From Microvelia longipes (lineage: Eukaryota; Arthropoda; Insecta; Hemiptera; Veliidae), in contig JACMZG010001914.1 in NCBI GenBank assembly GCA_018340805.1, positions 30,230,507 through 30,294,506 on the forward strand: 64,000 nt of DNA, written 5' to 3'. The notes beneath the pieces are model-generated. The model saw nothing but the letters and a program-made list of their open reading frames with translations, ran no database searches and was not told the origin of the DNA. The translations under genes and the position numbers were made by a program. Below, piece after piece: positions 47,216 to 58,445 of this stretch (within the stretch, counting starts at the first letter, position 1; every line of letters starts with the position of its first letter).

Positions 47216-47925
47216 GGGAAAGTTTTTAACAGAATTTCGACGATCGCCATTCACCATAAATACATTTCAAGGTCCCAACTGCAATTCTTTTCCTAACAAG
47301 GAACTTTTTTTTTAGTATAATACTTTTCTATTCTTAACCACTATTTATTAGGGTTTGACTAATTATTTTTACTGGTAAAACTATAAAACTGTTTATTTGT
47401 AGATCTCCATGTACTATGACAGACAGAGTTAAGGTCGTTTAGAACTCAAAGATGGAGCTTATAGGAAATAAGAGTTAAGCTATTCGCCTATAAAGAGTCT
47501 AAAAGGATACCCATCTTTATCAACTATTATATATGATTAAAATCTCTTTCTCAAACAACTACCAAAAAAACATAAGAGCAGGTCAGTAGTTAACGATGAC
47601 TTTATCATAGCCTAATTTTGTGGTTGAAATTAGAAGCTGAGAAATAAAAAAGAATGAATCAAAACCACATTGGCTCCAAAAACAACAAAGGAATGATATT
47701 TCAGCGAAAGTATATCAAAAAAGGTGTCTAGTTATATTTTTGACCACTCTTACCTTTTCCGAGATGGTTAGAAGTAATTCTGCCTAAGGATAAAGTTATA
47801 TAGATGTGTTATTTCTTTTTTGGCAAAACCACAAAATGATGTCATTAAATACTTTGCTATAATTATAAACATAAAGAGAAAGTTATAATCGAAATTTGGC
47901 AATTTTTTTTAAAGTGTATCGTATA
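47216..47925. other. Gene-free AT-rich stretch
   Basis: Nothing recognised. Confidence 0.5.
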
Positions 47926-47929
47926 TCAA

Positions 47930-48005
47930 ATAAAAAATCGGGTTCGGGGTACCTCGGAACTTTTCCTCATTACATTGGATTCGCTTTGCTCATCCTCCTG
48001 CATAA
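47930..48005 (-). mobile_element. 5S-like/family B tail fragment, minus strand
   Basis: On the minus strand it reads AGGATGAGCAAAGCGAATCC, then AATGTAATGAGGAAAAGTTC, then CGAGGTACCCCGAACCCGAT plus a T run. The body is missing. Confidence 0.75.
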
Positions 48006-48700
48006 ATGAATCCCTGAAATTAAATACATTCATATGTATTTAGTTTTTAAGTTTAATACATTCATTTTGGGGAAAAATGTACGCATGTCCCTCAGCTGCA
48101 CATAGGAACTTAATATTCTTGGTTTTTTCAGCCTTGTTTAAAGTGCTTTATTAAATACTTCGGGAAAATTGCTCATTTCTTCAAGCAACGCGATGTCCAT
48201 AAAACATTTTCTCTAACCTATACCGACTTTACAACAGTTTAAATCTCCAAGACAGGGAGATTAAAGTCGAAAAATGCAGCGTGATATTCGTGATGGCCAG
48301 ATAGAAACTTTTTATTGTGCCTACTGACAGATAATTAATTTTATGTTATCAACGGATTAAACTTGGATGTGTTCTCTCTCCAACAGATCTTCTTATTAAA
48401 TATTTTACCTATTACATATTTTGAAATTTTGAAATAACCCAGCTTAAGTTTTTATCACGAGAGATTAAGAAAATAAATGTTTCTCTAAATTACATTTGTA
48501 TTTCTGTCAAGCCTATTCATTTTTTTTAAAAAAGGTTCAATATAATATAATTATAAATTCAAGTATTGGATGCTATTAATAATTAACTAATATTTTTGAT
48601 GCAGTCACACCTGCTTATTTGACTTACAATTTTATTCAGGTTTTTTTCAAAGCTTCTTCACTTGGGGGTATTTCAAAAGTATTGGGGGGATAAACAGTAT
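48006..48700. other. Gene-free stretch
   Basis: Nothing recognised. Confidence 0.5.
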
Positions 48701-48701
48701 G

Positions 48702-48703
48702 TA

Positions 48704-48735
<32 letters not shown>

Positions 48736-48743
48736 TTATATAG

Positions 48744-48815
<72 letters not shown>
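48702..48815. repeat. TA microsatellite with interruptions
   Basis: Three TA blocks with TTATATAGATTATA and AATATATATT slips. Confidence 0.96.
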
Positions 48816-49289
48816 CCAAAGCATACTTTGCATATATTATTAGCAAGATTACAACCATTAGTTAGTATTTTTATTACTCTTGCATTATAAAAATAACTTG
48901 ATATTTTATTATAATTATATAATACTTTTATGTATGTTATTTATCATTAAAACATTTTCTTATTGATTAACAAAGAATTTTATTATATTATTATGATACC
49001 TACTTATATATTATGAATTATATGAGGTTTGTTTATTTATGTTAGTTGATTGTATCTAGTTAAAAATTAACTTTTATAATTTATTGTAATTGTTACTATT
49101 ACAATAATATTTTTAGTTTATAATTTTATAACTGTTGTTAGAAATTTTATTGAAAAGAGTTAAAAATGTTTGCTTGAAGACTTCACATCAAAAGAATGCT
49201 CATATTATGTAGTGCTAAATGGAGGGACATGAAGGTGGTCTTATGGCAGACAAGACCACCTTTTCTACATATTTTCTCCGTTTATATAT

Positions 49290-49612
49290 CTAAAAGAGAT
49301 ACGGGGATCATAGAGATATATACTAGAGGGAGGATAGCCTATCTTAATACGTTGAGAGGCCTGAAACATCGTTTTGGGGCTCTCAGGGGCTCTATGCAAC
49401 CTCATAGAAACCTCCTCTAAGTGTAAGTTAAGGTTATAACAAAGCAATCATTGTCAGCGTTTGTTTCCTATAAAAAAACGTTGTATTATGTAAGTTACTG
49501 TGTATTTTAATGTTCCTTTTATCATATTAATAAAACAAGGGTGTTCAGGTTACTTTTTTGATGTTTCAAAATTCAACTGATAGGGCCCCTCTAGTAATAA
49601 TATCTCTATGAC
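49290..49612 (+). repeat. Interspersed repeat C, copy 2
   Basis: Partner of 33950-34440, in the same orientation. It contains AGGATAGCCTATCTTAATAC, GCTCTCAGGGGCTCTATG, GTAAGTTAAGGTTATAAC, and the shared end CCCCTCTAGTAATAATATCT. A 74-codon frame at 49196-49420 covers it partly but is not conserved in the other copy. Confidence 0.8.
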
Positions 49613-49859
49613 GGGGATGATTTATTTTCAAACATTTTGAACGCGTTCCAAGCTATACAAGGCTCAATGCCTTTATTAACTTAACCATTCTTATTTTCTA
49701 TAATATGGTATGACATAATTAACAAAGGGAATGTTACTTACATACCTCAAACATGCATGCTATAGTCAGTTACTGATGATTATGCCACATAATTGAGAGC
49801 AAAACTGTTTTCTTATCTGAGCAAAAATCGAGAATACCTCATCACTTTTATTATCTGAG

Positions 49860-51085
49860 CAAGGCTCGAGGATACCTCGATTCCAGCTCTGGCTGGACTA
49901 CCCCCAGTACAGGTATGGATAAAAGGAGAAGCAATTCCCTCCTTCTTAAGAGTTAGGGACTGTGGATGGTAGAAAGGAAGGGCTCTTAATGTAGGTCATA
50001 TGGCAATTGAGAGATTGGCACATCGTCAAATTCCCTTAACAACGATACCTGTGATATTGATCAAACCTAAAGTTTCAAATAGATATCCCTTCTAGAGAAA
50101 AATGGGAAAAGGGTAAGGTAAATGCGCAGACTCTTGTGACATTCACTGATGGTTCACGAAATGATACAGGCTTATCTGGAGCAGGACTATACATCGAAAA
50201 CTTAGGCTTTACCAAAAGTTTTTATTTAGGAAAGTTAACTACGGTGTTCCAAGCCGAAGTCTTTGCCATTTTGGAAGCGACTAGGTAGCCAAAATAAAAA
50301 CCCAAAATATAAGTCTATAGCAATCTGCTCTGATAGTCAAGCTGCTCAAAAAGCTTTAGCTTCTTCCAATATCAATTCTTCTTTGGTATTAGAATGCTGG
50401 GAAGCTCTGGAACAGCTATCTGAACACTTAAAGGTCAATGTGATATGGGTCCCTGGACACACTGGCATACCTGGAAACGAAAAAGCCGACGAAGTAGCTA
50501 AAAAAGGGGGAATCTACAGACTTTTGTGGGCCAGAGCCTGCAATAGATTGGACAAGAAGGCAGACCAAATCCCTTGTAAAAAAATTGGATTTAGAAGGAG
50601 ACTTAAATCACATTGGAAAACAATACCGGATTTAGACAGTCAAAGATGATATTTCCAAAATTGGATAGAAGGAAACCTAGATAGCTTCTTGACTTGAGTA
50701 AGTTTAGTCTCAGTCTTATGGTAGGAGTAATCACTGGGCACTGCAAGCTTAATTGGCATTTAGCCCTAATGAAGGTGACTGAGAGCCCCAATATGTGATA
50801 TATGTGAAGACAATAAGGAAGAAACAGCCTATCATTATTTAGCAACGTGAGAAGGGTTTGGATGGCTCAGGTTCCAAATATTTGGAACTGGAACCCTGCT
50901 CGAAGAGGAAATGGAGTCTCTAAGATGGCAGGACATTCTAACTTTCATTAGCAGGAGGTTTGACGAGGAGAAAGTAGTGGAGGTAAAGTGATAGGTGGTT
51001 GATTTTGGGGTTCGTGAAAAGGACCCAAAGGTGTGGTCTACTCACCAGGCTTGACCTCCCCACTCTTACTACTACTACTACTACT
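49860..51085 (+). pseudogene. I/Jockey-type LINE remnant: end of reverse transcriptase, RNase H, 3' tail
   Basis: Frames in order give LAGLPPVQVWIKGEAI (49885-49935, the segment after the reverse transcriptase). Next comes RNase H with all four acidic residues: TFTDGSRND (50139 on), QAEVFAILEA, CSDSQAAQKA, and VPGHTGIPGNEKADEVAKKG (50450-50509). A C-terminal piece with ICDICEDNKEETAYHYLA (about 50800) is the usual Cys/His knuckle. Stops and frameshifts (near 50090, 50275 and 50690-50760) make it inactive. RNase H removes the RNA strand during retrotransposition. After the coding part comes CCAGGCTTGACCTCCCCAC and a (TAC)n run at 51064-51085, taken as the element's 3' end. The copy is 5'-truncated. 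Its 128-codon frame at 50263-50649 is only part of RNase H, not a gene. Confidence 0.88.
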
Positions 51086-51475
51086 ATCTGAGTAAGACTC
51101 GAGAATACCTTATCACTTTCTTTTATGAGCAAGACTCGAGTATACCTACCCACTTTCTTATCTCAACAAAACTTGCGAATATCTCACCACTTAGTGATTA
51201 CTTATACCTCACCACTTACCTTGGAGTGACTACTTTATAATCATATATAATGATTCTTATATTATCCTTATGACATAATCATGATTGATGAATTGATCTC
51301 TTCACCTCGGTATACCTATCAGTCAGAGTAGGCATTTTGAGTCTAATCAACGAAACTGTGAGTGTGGTAATGTGGTAAACTGTGAGTTTACCAGAATCAT
51401 GTATACTAGCTTTGACTATAATAAGCACGCGGCCAACTATAAGACTAAGCTTTCTTAATCTTTAAACCATAAACC
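51086..51475. other. Gene-free stretch after the LINE tail
   Basis: The short word GCAAGACTCGAGNATACCT recurs at about 49860, 51090 and 51130, on both sides of the LINE remnant, so this may be a small tandem repeat split by the insertion. Nothing else is recognised. Confidence 0.45.
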
Positions 51476-51479
51476 TGAA

Positions 51480-51665
51480 AGCTTCTGAATTTTTCCTAAA
51501 CTCAGGTTCGTGTAGAATAAGGCAGATTAACGAGTACATGAAATCGCTCCGGCTCGGTGACACCGGTTTCATATCCCTGGAATAAAAATTTAAAGACTCT
51601 GTCCGCGATCGAACCCAAACTGTCTAAATGGCATGCTAACCGTTATACACAACCACTCTAATAAA
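51480..51665 (-). mobile_element. tRNA-derived SINE candidate, minus strand
   Basis: On the minus strand the head reads AGAGTGGTTGTGTATAACGG, then TTAGCATGCCATTTAGACAG, then TTTGGGTTCGATCGCGGAC. The A-box region (TGTATAACGGTTAGCAT) and the B box (GGTTCGATC) have tRNA-like order and spacing, close to Glu/Gln-type tRNAs. It does not fold into a complete tRNA and continues into a non-tRNA body (GAAACCGGTGTCACCGAGCC). Confidence 0.7.
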
Positions 51666-53385
51666 AGATGTAATAACTTTTTTTTATATGTAAGAGTGCA
51701 TAATCAAATAAATTGCAATCTAGACAATCAACAACTAATCAACGAAGATACAATGGAGTAACAAACTAAAGAATTTCCAGAGAAACATGGGGGAGTAGAT
51801 AAGCATCCAAAGAAGAGACGCCGAAAGGGTGTTAACAAACATCAATTTATTTTTAAGAGGTAGTAGCATTGCTTGCTAAAAACGTTATCAGAAAGAAACT
51901 TCATAAAACTCTACATCTTAATCACTGCATTTACGCCGGTAAACCAGACTTGTATTTGCTACCTCTGTATGGAATTTTATAAAACTCATGAACTTCTCAT
52001 CTAAAACGTCTAAGATAAGTTTTAATTCATTCTTTTTAATCTTTAAAAAGATCAATTCATCAATCAAGATGATGTCTGAAAAAGTTTTGGTGATCTCGAT
52101 CAGAAGGGAAAATATAACACGGAAAAAGACGTAACCAATCGATGAAAGACATCTCGAACGGTAACTCGAGTAAACAACCCGAAAAATCTTTACATCCTCA
52201 GTCAGGTCACGCCAAACTCAGGTTTAGTCTCCTTCTTCAAATTCGTTCAAAACCCCGATCGTAATCTAAGTGAAGGGAACCGAAAAGAAATATGAGTTGT
52301 AAGTTAAAATTAGGGATGTGGATCTTGCGTAAGGGCAGTAGTAGATCGATCTAATATCAATGTCTCCCCTTCAATACGCAGATAACTTAAACTAGATACA
52401 CAGAATGACGATCTAAGTTTCTCTCTTGTCAATCATTCAGACTGCAAATACACAACTTATGAAGCAACTGATATGCAAACGTAACCTCCTTGTAACTAAC
52501 TTATATCAAACTTACAAACTTATATCAAAACTTTATATAAATATATACAAACTATTCCCCGCATATCTTTAGCCATAATTCAAAACATGTGACTGAATAA
52601 TGCAACTTTGATTTTAACTATTTTGAATACAAAATTAGGTTAGACATTCCAATATTTTTTTTATAAATACATTATTTATTTATTTTTTTTAAATAAATGT
52701 ATCAATAAAAACAATGAACGATTATTTTAATATTAAAAATAGTCTACATACTTTCTTTAGGAAAACTATTTGAAAGTAAGAAATTTAAATATTTTACATG
52801 CAGAACTTGTTGTGGTCATTTTTTGTTCCTTTTAGATAGTAAAATCTTTATTTAATCTTATTACAGTGTTGCACTGGATAAAATAAATTTAACTCAGTGT
52901 GTACTAATATTCTGTGCTTGAGTGCCTGTATGAACAATTTTTTATTCATGTGCATATTGGAAATATATTTTGAGTGTGAATTGTTTTAAATTTAATTTTT
53001 CGATTTGTAATGGATAGGTTTAAAAAGTTTAGCGAGAAAGTTTTAGTTGGTATTAGATGGACTCTGAGTCAAGCACTACAATGACAAACCTCTGTTTTAA
53101 AAATGACCTAATCTGATGTCATCAGGCTATCACTTCTAGGTTAGGTTTAAGTTTCGCGAGAGATTTTGATTTGGTGCTAGCCAGACTTTGAGAACCTATT
53201 TGAGTAATAGGTATGACTGCGAGATCAACAATGCAATGACACACCTTCTATAGGGGTTAAAAAATAGGAGAAATGGTTCCCAAATAAGGATTGCATCCCA
53301 ACTAAAATGCAGTGCAGACCGCTGACTTTTTCCTACGGAAAGACATTTCTCTTTATTTTTTGGTTAAATATTTCCAAAAGAAAAA
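51666..53385. other. Gene-free stretch
   Basis: About 1.7 kb without a supported gene. Scattered GC-richer pieces (51770-52330 and 53140-53330) are probably old repeat remnants, unassigned. Confidence 0.5.
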
Positions 53386-53425
53386 GACGAGTACGGGGTA
53401 CCTCAGAACTTTTCCTTTTAACTTT
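53386..53425 (-). mobile_element. Tail fragment of the 5S-like/family B repeats
   Basis: On the minus strand it reads GGAAAAGTTCTGAGGTACCC followed by CGTACTCGTCTTTTTC, the common tail only. Confidence 0.7.
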
Positions 53426-54056
53426 TCACTTTTTTGTATACCCCCCCCCCCTCACCGTAAGATAGTCCTTATTACGAGTTAAAGTACTAGAAAAAATATA
53501 TAAAATAATGAATAAGGTAACTTACATAACTTTTTGTGAAAAAACGTATATTAATCATAGATGCATACCTGTAACATACAAAAAGTTATAATTCATAGAA
53601 AAAATGTAAATACTAGTTATTTACGCATCAAGTGAGTAAAGTAAGTCATAACTCCCTAAGAAATGAAGTTGGTTCCAACAGGCGAAAGCGGATAGAACGA
53701 TGAATGTTAAGTCTCGAGACGAAGCTAAGAGACTTATTTGTTGCTTCCCGAGGTGTAACCGAAGCAAGCATATATTTAATTCCTAAGGCGAAGCCGAGAA
53801 AATTTGTATTACTCTGGGAGCTGTGACTATTTGCTCTTGTGGTGCGTACAAGATTTTACCTTTAAATTAAGTGTAGCAAAAAAGTATTTTTTTGTACACT
53901 TCTATTGACTTTGACGAAAACAAGGAGATATAGTTAAACATTTGAGTGACACATGTAGTAACATGTAGATCATTTAACAGTAAAGCACGCATTATTATAT
54001 GCTGAAGATGTTCTACTGCATTACTAAAAAAGTGCAGTTTAGATCATTTTCTAGAT
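53426..54056. other. Gene-free stretch with a possible weak repeat
   Basis: A C-run lies at 53442-53451. ACTCCCTAAGAAATGAAGTTGG near 53649 echoes GCTCCCTAAGTAGTC...GAAGTTGG near 33980, so another low-copy dispersed repeat may be present (53640-53850). No gene. Confidence 0.4.
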
Positions 54057-54535
54057 TTATTTTTTGTTAAATCTTATTTGTAAATAAGATTTACAGATAC
54101 CATGGTTTATACGAAGTCGAATCGTAAAAGTTGAAAAATATCTTCTTGTAGCTTGGTCTTTAAACCTTGGTTTAAAGACCAAGCTACAAGAAGATAACCA
54201 AAAAAAGTTCCTTGGAACTTGGCCCGACTTATTGGTTATTTTGCCAAACTTGCCATATGGTACTTTGTACTGCAATGTATAGAGAATGGTTGAGTTAACA
54301 TCGTCACAACTCTTCTTCGCTAAATTATCAACAGTTTCGTTAGGCGTAATACCTGTGTGACCCCTGAGCCAGACCAACACTATGATTTTATTTTTCAAGG
54401 CGATATAGAAACATAAATTTATTATTTGACATGTAAAATAATTATTGAGAGAAGAGAACGCTTTATTTTGAACAGCAGAAACTAGACTTTGATTGTCTGT
54501 GAGGATAACAATTTACGTAAAGAATTTAAATTACG
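54057..54535 (-). pseudogene. LINE RNase H remnant, interrupted by a perfect palindrome
   Basis: The minus strand reads without stops from about 54530: VILTDNQSLVSAVQNKAF (the third RNase H acid), then VLVWLRGHTGITPNETVDNL, then AKKS, the fourth acidic site with an expected Asp at VDNL. After about 50 more codons it gives TIRLRINHGICKSYLQIRF, the segment that follows RNase H in I/Jockey LINEs. Between them the frame passes through the 28-bp inverted repeat at 54139-54196, which adds an inverted copy of its own codons (FKPRFKDQA). No polymerase lies upstream, and the frame ends at TAA 54057, before the Cys/His knuckle. It is a truncated remnant and not a host gene. Confidence 0.8.
54139..54196. 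repeat. Perfect 28-bp inverted repeat with 2-bp spacer
   Basis: The left arm, 54139-54166 (core TTCTTGTAGCTTGGTCTTTA), is exactly complementary to the right arm, 54169-54196, with TT between them. It lies inside the LINE remnant. The arms have no mismatches although the surroundings are old. Confidence 0.97.
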
Positions 54536-54540
54536 AAAAG

Positions 54541-55738
54541 CAACATTTATTCCACTTTCCCTTAAGATGTGGATTATCTTCACGAATACTTGACCTCTAT
54601 ACGGCACGCTTCTTAACGGATAACATAAAAAAGGTTATAATATTAAAACAGTGTTGCCATCAAGCGGAACTATGGCTGAACTACAATTAGGCAAATAGGT
54701 GAACTCTCAGCTTTAAATTTTTTTTACGCCGTTCAAAAAAAACTGTTCATTTAACACTGGATACAGATTTTGCATTTCATGTTCTGTACATCAGAGAATA
54801 TAGAGAACTTAAACACCCTACATCAGGAAAACATTTTTACAAATTCATGAATTTAGTACTGCATCGTGTCTAAACAAAGATCCTAAAAATATTCTTCCTT
54901 CTTTTTGCAAAAAAATGCACAGTTGAAAAACTGAATTATCGTTAATTACAATTGATCCTAATCAGTATTTTTCCAGGGTTATATTCCAGAAACAACCCAA
55001 GAAATAAAGAATTAGTTTCTCACCGAAATGACACCAGATCGAATGTATCCACATGCATGTAAATACATCCGATTTGGTGGATATACATATCCACCAGATT
55101 TATACTGGATGTATACTGTGGAGACACAAAACGACATTCATTATTAATATTTATAACGCACTCCATCTTCAAAATGCTCAAACATGTTCACAATATATCA
55201 TTTGATACTACCGAATTTTGAAAAACATGCTTATAGTTGCCACAGTAAGTCAACTATGACATAATATCTCTCGCTTCGCACAATTATATTATGTACAAAA
55301 TACAACCAATTTTTTAGTAAAACATTTCATGAATATTTAATCTATTATGCACTAAAAGATTATGGTAACAGCACGAAGAAATTTGTACAAAAACACAATT
55401 TTTTTAAAAACATCTGGTTAGAGTGCATCTGTTGAGGATACAAGAATGAAAGCAAACTCGTGACTCGGTCGTCATCACAATCATTTGCAATACTCATTTC
55501 ATTGATATTTGGTAAGTAAATACTGTGTTTTTGTATACAAATCCTCTAGTAATTGCACATGTCTAACTTTTGCGGATCTAATTTTTATCGATTTCTTTAT
55601 AATCTTTATTAGTAATTCAATTTTTTTTCGAATTCATAAAGACTTTTATTGCCAAGGTAGTAAAACTTAATATTTTAATTTTAATTTAATATAGGTAATA
55701 ATTTTAATATGGGATACAATGTACTGTGACAAAACTAA
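54541..55738. other. Gene-free stretch
   Basis: No gene supported. A small inverted repeat, GGTGGATATACATATCCACC, is present at about 55076-55095. Confidence 0.5.
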
Positions 55739-55739
55739 T

Positions 55740-56015
55740 TTTAAAAAAATCGAGTATGGGATGCCTCAGAATTTTTTCACATCACAAAGGATTCGCTACG
55801 CTCATCCTCCCTGCTTTGGACTTGCTTCGCCCGTCCTCAAATTATACACTTCGCCAAATTTATACCGCAGCATGTCTTCGGACTCATTTCGCTCGTTCTC
55901 AGATAGTAAATGTATCCGTTTCATTCTTAGCGGTCACCAATACAGCACTGACCACGCTCAATGCTGCTTAATTTTTATGATCCCACAAAACTCATGGATG
56001 TACTAGTAAAAGAAT
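55740..56015 (-). mobile_element. 5S-like SINE-type element, minus strand
   Basis: A good copy. The tail is AATTCTGAGGCATCCCATAC, then TCGATTTTTTT, ending at 55742. Both tail words are present (GAGCGTAGCGAATCC and GCGAAATGAGTCCGAAG). The 5S-like block is 55929-55982 (GATCATAAAAATTAAGCAGC, then ATTGAGCGTGGTCAGTGCTG, then TATTGGTGACCGCT). Box A is nearly ideal. Confidence 0.82.
55929..55982 (-). promoter_or_regulatory. 5S-like internal promoter block, best box A
   Basis: TTAAGCAGCATTGAGCGTGG followed by TCAG corresponds to box A and the intermediate element of 5S rRNA. Box C (TATTGGTGACCGC) carries substitutions relative to GGATGGGTGACCGC in the neighbouring copies. Confidence 0.75.
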
Positions 56016-56234
56016 GTTATTAGTCCCAGGATAGCAAAGCCTAAAGAAATTTTATCAGTCCCAAGATGGGTCTTAGCAGTTTTGATAACATAGTATAAAC
56101 ATTAAGCTGACACTGATTACAGACACCTGTCTACGTAGGACACCGTTACCTATGTCTTATAAGGACACTTCTAAAAAACCAGTCAAAAAAAGAAAAGTTT
56201 GTTTAAAAAAATCATTTGAATTTTTTTAGATATA

Positions 56235-56237
<3 letters not shown>

Positions 56238-56312
<75 letters not shown>
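56238..56312. repeat. TA microsatellite
   Basis: Uninterrupted TA run of about 75 bases. Confidence 0.97.
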
Positions 56313-56315
<3 letters not shown>

Positions 56316-56599
56316 CAATAAAACAAATATAAATATAAAATTTGTTGATTTAATTTTATATTGTTGAAGGAATATATTACATATATTGATTTAATATTTT
56401 ATTATTTTATGTTAATATCGCCATAGAATTTAGACAATGCACTTTTGTGTTAGAAAAAAATCCTTATGATTAATTTTTATAAGAATAATTCTATATGATA
56501 TATGCAGTGAAGAAACGTGTTGAGAACAAACAGGGCTACAAGTTCGTGTACGTAAGATGCACGCTTACAAACACATTTATTTAAATCTTTTTTTGAGAC

Positions 56600-57690
56600 G
56601 TTTTATATTTAATAAGAGACATCCTTTTGAGATATTTGTTTATCATTCTATAATCACATTCCAATAAAGAACATAATTACGAGTTATATTTGATCTTTTT
56701 TAGTTTTTATTCATAATAAAAATCGTCCTTCTAGATATTGTTTATCATTCTATAATCACATTCTAATAAAGAACATAATTACGAGTTATATTTGATCTTT
56801 TTTAGTTTTTATTCATAATAAAAATCGTCCTTTCTAGATATTTGTTTATCACTCTATAATCACATTCTAATAAAGAACATATTTACGAGTTATATTTGAT
56901 CTTTTTTAGTTTTTATTCATAATAAAAATCGTCCTTTCTAGATATTTGTTTATCATTCTATAATCACATTCTAATAAAGAACATAATTACGAGTTATATT
57001 TGATCTTTTTTAGTTTTTATAATAAAAAATCGTCCTTTCTAGATATTTGTTATCATTCTATAATCACATTCCAATAAAAAACATAATTACGAGTTATATT
57101 TTGATCTTTTTTAGTTTTTATTTATAATAAAAATCGTCCTTTCTAGATATTTGTTTATCATTCTATAATCACATTTCAATAAAGAACATAATTACGAGTT
57201 ATATTTGATCTTTTTTAGTTTTTATTTATAATAAAAATCGTCCTTTCTAGATATTTGTTTATCATTCTATAATCACATTTCAATAAAGAACATAATTACG
57301 AGTTATATTTGATCTTTTTAGTTTTTATTCATAATAAAAATCGTCCTTTCTAGATATTTGTTTATCATTCTATAATCACATTCTAATAAAGAACATAATT
57401 ACGAGTTATATTTGATCTTTTTTAGTTTTTATTTATAATAAAAATCGTCCTTTCTAGATATTTGTTTATCATTCTATAATCACATTCCAATAAAGAACAT
57501 AATTACGAGTTATATTTGATCTTTTTTAGTTTTTATTTATAATAAAAATCGTCCTTTCTAGATATTTGTTTATCATTCTATAATCACATTCTAATAAAGA
57601 ACATATTTACGAGTTAAATTTTTTTTTTTTTAGTTTTTATTCATAATAAAAATCGTCCTTTCGAGATATTTGTTTGTCATACTAAAGTTA
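56600..57690 (+). repeat. Tandem satellite, about 104-bp unit, about 10 copies
   Basis: The unit is ATCGTCCTTTCTAGATATTT, GTTTATCATTCTATAATCAC, ATTCTAATAAAGAACATAAT, TACGAGTTATATTTGATCTT, then TTTTAGTTTTTATTCATAAT. Steps are 101-105 bp. Inner copies are about 97% alike by eye and the first and last copies are clearly diverged. A decayed extension (ATAATCACATACATTACAAT) continues to about 57880. Confidence 0.96.
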
Positions 57691-58099
57691 CATTCCAATA
57701 GAGAATCTAATCAGAGGATAAATATAGTATTTTTTGGCAATTCAAGTATAATAATATGTATTATTTGAGATAATTGTATACTATGCACACAAACAAGACA
57801 AACACTTGAGTATGTATCATACTATAATCACATACATTACAATAATGAACATAACCTTAAGATAAATATAGTCTATTTCCGGACATTTTAATTATAATGG
57901 AAGTAATTCTTTGTGATAAATGTTTAATAAAAGTACAAATACATAAAATACAAGACAAACACTTGAGTGTGCATCATGCACATACAAACACACATACAAT
58001 CATACGCATGCAAATAAAGATCATGCTAACATTTTAGATATATCGTCTTCTATTGTTTTGAGCCTATTTTTCATACACTCAAGAGAAATATTTTTTTTA

Positions 58100-58445
58100 T
58101 TTTATCACCCATACAGCACTGACTACGCTCAATGCTGCTTAATTTTTATGATCCAACAAAAATTATAAATATACTTGTTTTGACACGAAACTTATAAGTG
58201 TACATTTGTGTAATATGTACTTTAAAACATAAGCAGATGTTGGAAGAGCAGGAGTAAAATCTCCTGAAATATCTCCCTTTTCCATAAAAAAAAAATAAAT
58301 GTCATTTGTTTAAATGTTTTGTATATCTATTTTATATGGAAATAAAGTTTTTATTTATTTATTTAAAACACCTGAAACGGAAAATTCCGGTTTCATCCTG
58401 GTTTCGAATTGTTTTGCAAACACCATACTTTTCCTATATGCCTAT
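58100..58445 (-). mobile_element. 5S-like SINE-type element with internal deletion, tail missing
   Basis: On the minus strand it starts at 58440 with the upstream module (ACCGTATAGGCATATAGGAA, AAGTATGGTGTTTGCAAAAC, CCGTTTCAGGTG). Most of the middle is lost. The 5S-like block follows at 58104-58153 (GATCATAAAAATTAAGCAGC, then ATTGAGCGTAGTCAGTGCTG, then TATGGGTGA). The 3' tail is absent. It is the third case in which the upstream module and the 5S block travel together. Confidence 0.72.

Noticed and set aside
50263..50649. 128-codon frame as an independent RNase H gene
   Set aside because: Its first codons lie in a shifted frame of the same LINE, the first two RNase H motifs are upstream in another frame, and a LINE tail follows.
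55929..55982. 5S rRNA gene
   Set aside because: Only the central 50 or so nucleotides resemble 5S, both ends are unrelated, and the same block recurs within a dispersed repeat.
55719..56006. Two overlapping plus-strand frames of 81 and 95 codons, also 38227-38445
   Set aside because: Both lie inside copies of the 5S-like element and only reflect its GC-richer tail.
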